NCBI GenBank assembly: GCA_024641325.1
Contig: JAHEDJ010000006.1
Location: forward strand, 1-57,930
DNA: 57,930 nucleotides
Reading direction: 5' to 3'
Source of the DNA: a bacterium
GTDB lineage: Bacteria; Actinomycetota; Acidimicrobiia; Spongiisociales; JAHEDJ01
Shown here: in pieces, positions 53,724-57,930 of the stretch
How the letters are laid out: each line of letters opens with the position of its first letter
Numbering within the stretch: the first letter of the stretch is position 1
Made by a program: the position numbers and the translations under genes
The notes under the pieces: generated by a model
The model's database searches: none
What the model saw: the letters and a program-made list of their open reading frames with translations, nothing else
What the model was told of the DNA's origin: nothing

Positions 53724-55153
53724 TGATTGAAACAATCATTCTCTGGATCAACTACGGGATGCTTGGATACGTCCTCGTCATGGAGCTCCAGATTCTGCTC
53801 CTCGCCACTGCCTCCTACATCGCTCTGCGGCAGGATCATTTCACCCGGCGGCACGGACGTATCCGTGACCTCGCCACTTCGGATACCACGCCTCCGATCA
53901 CGATCATCATTCCGGCATACAACGAACAGGTCGGAATCGTAGAGTCGGTCCGATCCACCGCCATGCTGCACTATCCCCGTCTCGAGATAGTTGTTGTCAA
54001 TGACGGAAGTAGCGACCTCACCGTTCAACGACTCGTCGAGGCTTTCGACATGGTGCCGATCGACTTTCCGTTCCGCCCCGCCATCAATACCAAACCGATT
54101 CGTCGGATCTACCGAAGCCGGATGCCCCTGCCGTTGGTGCTTGTCGACAAAGAAAACGGCGGAAAGTCGGACGCCATCAACGCAGGGATCAACGTGTCCC
54201 AGTTTCCGTATTTCATGGCAACCGATGCGGATATGATCATCGAGAGCGAAGCTCTGATTCATGCGGCACGCCATTTCGTTGAGGACCGTGATCGCACGGT
54301 CGCAGTCGGCGGCAACGTCCGGCCTTTGAACGGATCGCGAGTGCGCAGTGGTTCGGTATCCGACGTAGATCTGCCCAGGCGGCCGATTGAAATGATCCAG
54401 ACCGTCGAATACATCCGCTCATTTCTGGCAGCTCGTCCCGGGTGGTCGGCCATGGGTTCACTCTTGATCGTGTCGGGAGCTTTTGGCATGTTCCGGAAGA
54501 GCGCAGTCATCGAGGTGGGCGGATTCCGCAATGATCATCTCGGTGAGGACATGGAGATGACCATGCGACTGCATCGGCACTATCTCAAGAAGAAGCAGCC
54601 CTACCGCATCGTGTATGCGCCGGATGCAGTCGCCTGGACCGAGGTGCCCAGCAGTTGGGAGATTCTGCGGAAACAGCGGATCCGGTGGCATAGAGGACTG
54701 ATTCAGGTGATCTGGCAATACAAAGGGATGATCTTCAATCCGCGTTACCGGCAGATCGGTCTCATCGGCTGGCCGGTGTTCATCATTTTCGAGTTCATCG
54801 CGCCGACGGTCGAGCTGCTGGGCTGGGTGATCGTGCCGGGATCCATCGCGACCGGATTCGTTCAGGCTGCGGTTGCTGTTCCGCTGGCGATTGCTGCGTT
54901 GCTCTTGGGTGCGATCAACTCGGTCGTGTCGCTCTTTCTCGACGACCGTTTCGGTTATTACGGGAAAGCCGACCAGACCCTCCGATTGCTCTTCTATTCG
55001 CTCGCCGAACACATCGGTCTGCGGCAGCGGAGCGTGTGGTGGAGATTCCGGGCGATGTTCTGGAATCCTTCCAAGAAGGTGTGGGGTGATATGCAGAGGA
55101 CCGGCGTTGGGAATCTCTCGGGCTCGCCCGGTGAGGAGATCAGAACCGGCTGA
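53723..55153 (+). CDS. Membrane glycosyltransferase, family 2
   Basis: 476 aa. An N-terminal transmembrane helix, then a GT2 domain: TIIIPAYNEQVGIVESVRS, VVVNDGSSD, KENGGKSDAINAGI, the metal-binding TDADM, the acceptor region GEDMEMTMRLH and the QxxRW motif in RKQRIRWHRG. Three or four C-terminal helices follow. The layout is that of poly-GlcNAc or cellulose-type synthases that extrude the polymer. No PilZ domain is seen. It is the last gene of a coupled three-gene operon, suggesting an exopolysaccharide under two-component control. Confidence 0.9.
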   Translation: MIETIILWINYGMLGYVLVMELQILLLATASYIALRQDHFTRRHGRIRDLATSDTTPPITIIIPAYNEQVGIVESVRSTAMLHYPRLEIVVVNDGSSDLTVQRLVEAFDMVPIDFPFRPAINTKPIRRIYRSRMPLPLVLVDKENGGKSDAINAGINVSQFPYFMATDADMIIESEALIHAARHFVEDRDRTVAVGGNVRPLNGSRVRSGSVSDVDLPRRPIEMIQTVEYIRSFLAARPGWSAMGSLLIVSGAFGMFRKSAVIEVGGFRNDHLGEDMEMTMRLHRHYLKKKQPYRIVYAPDAVAWTEVPSSWEILRKQRIRWHRGLIQVIWQYKGMIFNPRYRQIGLIGWPVFIIFEFIAPTVELLGWVIVPGSIATGFVQAAVAVPLAIAALLLGAINSVVSLFLDDRFGYYGKADQTLRLLFYSLAEHIGLRQRSVWWRFRAMFWNPSKKVWGDMQRTGVGNLSGSPGEEIRTG

Positions 55154-55182
55154 TATTGTTGGTTCCCGACAGAAGGGGAGCC

Positions 55183-55551
55183 ATGACTGAGCCTGTACCC
55201 GTGTTGGGCAGCATCGTATTCGATTGCGCGGACGCGCATCTCGTATCCCGGTTCTGGATGGGCTTGCTGGATACTGAAGTAGCGACCGAGTTCCCCGGGT
55301 TCATCTGGTTGAAGCCGCAATCGGGAGGATCGCTGCAGCTGGCGTTCCAGGAGGTGCCGGATCCAACTCCCGGAAAGAACAAGCTGCACCTGGATGCCCA
55401 CCACGAGGACCTCGAGACCGTGACTGAGCGCGTCGCCGGATTAGGCGGCGCGTTGGTTGGGAATCACAACGTTCCCGGATTCGTCTGGAACGTCTACGCC
55501 GATCCGGAGGGCAATCAATTCTGCGTAGGCCACGAGGTCGAGCCGGGCTGA
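55183..55551 (+). CDS. VOC-family (glyoxalase-like) protein
   Basis: 122 aa. The betaalphabetabetabeta halves are seen in VLGSIVFDCADAHLVSRFW and KLHLDAHHEDLETVTERVAGLG. NVYADPEGNQFCVGHE is the usual end. It matches the actinobacterial 'glyoxalase-like' subgroup; metal ligands are not all recognisable and the activity is unknown. ATG 55183 has AGAAGGGGAG upstream. Confidence 0.85.
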   Translation: MTEPVPVLGSIVFDCADAHLVSRFWMGLLDTEVATEFPGFIWLKPQSGGSLQLAFQEVPDPTPGKNKLHLDAHHEDLETVTERVAGLGGALVGNHNVPGFVWNVYADPEGNQFCVGHEVEPG

Positions 55552-55558
55552 GCACCAC

Positions 55559-56632
55559 CTACGGTACGACGATGACCACCGTGCCGATCGGCGTCCACGC
55601 GTAGAGACCTGCTGCCTTGGCATCGGATTGCCGGACACATCCGGCGCTTCGGAATTGCCCCAACTCGTCTTCCGATTGCATCGGTTCGCCGTTGGACCGG
55701 TGGGGGATGGCGTGGAACCCGATCGATGCGGTTCTTCCGTAGGCGAAGCGCACCATGTGTTCCATTGTGATCCCGTCATGGCTCCAGGCCAGGGGGGATT
55801 TCGAGTAGACGGTGTAGGTGCCGGGATCCGGGACTCCTTCACGCCCCGACACGAGGTATGAGTCCACAACGGTGTTGCTTTCGTCGATCATCCAGATCCG
55901 TTGCTGGGCGTTGGCATAGATGATGCGTTTTCCTTGCCCGACGTCGGGAGGTGAGGGGAATGGTCTAGCGGGAGGGACCAGGGGAGCCAGATCCATTGCT
56001 CTTGCCAGGAACACGGCCGCCTGCCGGCGAGGGAGGGCTCCATAGGGGCAGAATCGGCCGAGGTCGCACCCCTTTGTGATCCCGGCCGCGGCAAGAGCAT
56101 TGATGGATTCCTCGTGAGGCGTCAGTGCATCGTCGAAGAACTGATCTGTATCCGCTGCCGGAAGGGCGAACGCACGCACCAGGAAGGTAGCCAGTTCTCC
56201 CCGGGTTACCGGAGCCGAGCCACAGAATCTATCGGTGCCGCATCCGCCGGTGATGCCCGCTTCCGCCAGCGAGTTGATCGAGGCTTCGTGAGCAGACCCG
56301 TTGTCATCGCCGAAGAAGTCGCTCGACGCCGGCTGCAAAGCCAGTGCTCTGGCGAGCATGGTCGCCATCTCGGCTCGAGTGAGGGTCTGATCGGGACAGA
56401 AACGATCGCCCGCCGGTGGATTGCACCCGGTGGTGACTCCAGCTGCTGCCACCGCCTCAATGAAGCCTTCGGCGGTAGTAGCGTCGTCATCGACGAACGT
56501 TCCACCCGGAGGTAGGTCCGCGGTTTGGGCCGCGGCGGTCACACCCAGCGACGAAGTGGTCAGCGCCGCGGCCAGAACCGCCACAATCAATGCCTGTGGT
56601 CTAAGCAACCGCGCAAGTATCCCCGAACGCAT
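55559..56632 (-). CDS. Secreted SLH-domain/L,D-transpeptidase (YkuD) fusion
   Basis: 357 aa. A signal peptide (~1-36, ending TAAAQTA) leads to three SLH-like repeats (~residues 45-220), each with a GC...FC-type cysteine pair (GCNPPAGDRFCPD, GCGTDRFCG, GCDLGRFCP). The C-terminal ~120 residues are a YkuD domain: YANAQQRIWMIDES, GIHFH-like IGFHAIPHRS and the catalytic SAGCVRQSD (Cys about 332). It would anchor to the wall and form 3-3 crosslinks or attach proteins. It is divergent from a lipoprotein gene. Confidence 0.88.
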   Translation of the reverse strand: MRSGILARLLRPQALIVAVLAAALTTSSLGVTAAAQTADLPPGGTFVDDDATTAEGFIEAVAAAGVTTGCNPPAGDRFCPDQTLTRAEMATMLARALALQPASSDFFGDDNGSAHEASINSLAEAGITGGCGTDRFCGSAPVTRGELATFLVRAFALPAADTDQFFDDALTPHEESINALAAAGITKGCDLGRFCPYGALPRRQAAVFLARAMDLAPLVPPARPFPSPPDVGQGKRIIYANAQQRIWMIDESNTVVDSYLVSGREGVPDPGTYTVYSKSPLAWSHDGITMEHMVRFAYGRTASIGFHAIPHRSNGEPMQSEDELGQFRSAGCVRQSDAKAAGLYAWTPIGTVVIVVP

Positions 56633-56704
56633 GATGGTTCTTCGGCACCCGGCCCCAATTCTTTATTCGGCGGCGATGCGGGACCCAGCCGAAGGTTGGG
56701 GCGG

Positions 56705-56710
56705 TATCCT
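56705..56710 (+). promoter_or_regulatory. Putative -10 box of the lipoprotein gene
   Basis: TATCCT 8 nt before ATG 56719; no SD. Confidence 0.35.
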
Positions 56711-56718
56711 CGTGCGGC

Positions 56719-57930
56719 ATGAATCATGTACGGTCTGTGCGTCTCATCACAACCTGCCTCGTGGCCTTGCTTCTCGCATCTTGCGGTTCCGGTGAAGCAA
56801 GGGATGATCGACAGAGGGGGACATCGCCGGTGCCGTCCGGCGACGGCGTACAGGCCGCTCTCGGGACAACGATCACAGACGATGGTGGTGCCTACGCGAT
56901 AATCCCAGCCGATGCCCCGGTCGACGGGCAAACCGTGGCCGTCGGCACGCTGTCCTCTTTGGCGGGACTGCCGCCCACCGGCGATCCGGCCGCTTTCAGC
57001 GGCGGGATCGTCCTGGAGCCGCACGGGGCGGTCTTCGATACGCCGGTGACGATCGCGATCCCGCTGACGCAGCAGCAGACGCCGGGACGTGAGCTTCGCC
57101 TCTACTACTGGGACGGCGCCGGTGAGGCGTGGCAGGAGACCGACTTCTTCGCCGTCGTGGGCGCGGACGGATGGACGGCGTCCGGCGAGGTGACCCACTT
57201 CTCGTATTACATACTCCAACCCAGCCAGATAGAGGCACAGCTCGACGGCATATTCGGTGATATCGAGCAGATCGTCACAGACGTCACATTCGACGGCGGT
57301 GATCTCGCCACCGTAACCGGAGCCGCCTTCTTGGATGTGGTGGCTCACGTCAATGCCAGGTTCCGGCTCGGAGACCTACTGCCCATGGACTTGCCCGTGC
57401 CGAATGGATACAACTGTTACACACCCGTCGGCCTCTACATACAGTTCGATCACGGTGGTGCGCCGGGAATACCGCGCACCTTGGTCGAAGAGATTGGCGA
57501 TACCAAGAATGTCGAGTTTCGCATCGACTACCTCCGAGATGTGGATGTTTACGTGAAAGAGGGCGATCTCGAGAATCAGCTGCTGGGTAGCCTCGCCGTG
57601 AACACCTACTGGCGCTCGACGCCACCGAGCCTGGCGTTGACCTCCAGTAGGTCGAAACTCTGGGGTGGGGATTCGTCGTCTTTGACGGCCACGCTCATGT
57701 GTGGCGATCACGCTATGAAGGGTCAACCCGTTGAATTCTCCTTGTCCGCCGGTACCCGGTCGGGCTCTTTTGATCCGGGCTCCGATGACACCGATGGCGC
57801 CGGCCGGGCCGAAACGGTCTTCACGGCGGGCGAGGCCGCCGACAAGGCAACCGTCGTAGAGGCCTACTACCAATGGTCCAATCAGCACGGAGATGTGCAC
57901 CTGACTCTCACGGGCGCCGCCGAGATTGCA
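56719..57930 (+). CDS. Lipoprotein, partial (runs off the window)
   Basis: 404 codons open to the window end with no stop. The N-terminus has a basic start, a hydrophobic run and a lipobox LLASC (Cys about 22). Residues ~45-175 look like a ZU5-type or related adhesive domain (GGIVLEPHGAVFDTPVTIAIP, RLYYWDGAGEAWQETDFF, VTHFSYYIL). The last ~80 visible residues (GQPVEFSLSAGTRSGSF, TDGAGRAETVFTAG) resemble a bacterial Ig-like domain. It is probably a cell-surface protein of unknown role. Confidence 0.8.
   Translation, partial: MNHVRSVRLITTCLVALLLASCGSGEARDDRQRGTSPVPSGDGVQAALGTTITDDGGAYAIIPADAPVDGQTVAVGTLSSLAGLPPTGDPAAFSGGIVLEPHGAVFDTPVTIAIPLTQQQTPGRELRLYYWDGAGEAWQETDFFAVVGADGWTASGEVTHFSYYILQPSQIEAQLDGIFGDIEQIVTDVTFDGGDLATVTGAAFLDVVAHVNARFRLGDLLPMDLPVPNGYNCYTPVGLYIQFDHGGAPGIPRTLVEEIGDTKNVEFRIDYLRDVDVYVKEGDLENQLLGSLAVNTYWRSTPPSLALTSSRSKLWGGDSSSLTATLMCGDHAMKGQPVEFSLSAGTRSGSFDPGSDDTDGAGRAETVFTAGEAADKATVVEAYYQWSNQHGDVHLTLTGAAEIA

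Overview
This 57.9 kb window is a GC-rich, densely packed bacterial chromosome segment that I read as actinomycetotal and most likely Acidimicrobiia-like. The clues are a mycothiol-type DinB/maleylpyruvate isomerase family gene, an SLH-domain/L,D-transpeptidase fusion with Cys-containing SLH-like repeats, many GTG starts with 1-4 nt stop/start overlaps, and many genes with a TANNNT box 6-9 nt before the start codon and no ribosome binding site (probable leaderless transcripts). The taxonomic placement is inference. I see no rRNA, tRNA, insertion sequence, prophage or CRISPR array.

Layout. 0.1-6.3 kb: ilvA (-), then rplM-rpsI-glmM-glmS-acpS (+), with a clear glmS ribozyme between glmM and glmS. 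6.5-13.2 kb: an overlapping eight-gene chain (NAD(P)H-hydrate repair, alr, P1 peptidase, family-4 UDG, tsaE, tsaB, rimI, tsaD). 13.2-17.4 kb: a DUF1295 membrane protein, rocD (-), and groES-groEL behind two CIRCE operators. 17.5-26.8 kb: GNAT, NUDIX, an AbiEi-like/DUF559 protein bracketed by paired hairpin repeats, L25 (ctc), pth, a membrane protein, glpK, pgsA, an SDR, a thioesterase and a TipA-type MerR regulator. 26.9-37.8 kb: a CNNM/CorC protein, a heterodimeric ABC exporter, mfd, a mycothiol-type enzyme, an EamA transporter and a GNAT.

38.1-41.5 kb is a three-gene redox module: an FAD reductase, a cyclic-nucleotide-binding protein and a GltD/DsrL-like Fe-S flavoprotein. 43.2-49.7 kb is a carbamoyl-phosphate catabolic locus of unknown substrate: a YgeW-like carbamoyltransferase, a GntR/UTRA regulator, an ATCase-like carbamoyltransferase, carbamate kinase, a threonine-synthase-like enzyme and a TrpB-like PLP enzyme. 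52.1-55.2 kb is a translationally coupled response regulator-HEAT protein-glycosyltransferase operon. The window ends with a VOC protein, the SLH/L,D-transpeptidase and a lipoprotein cut by the window edge.

Non-coding structure is the most unusual part. An approximately 50 bp hairpin family (arms TTTCTCRGCAAT/ATTGCYGAGAAA, eight copies, two core subtypes) sits mostly just after stop codons. Several spacers are degenerate 7-bp tandem arrays, and a perfect 48-bp palindrome lies between convergent genes at 49.7 kb.
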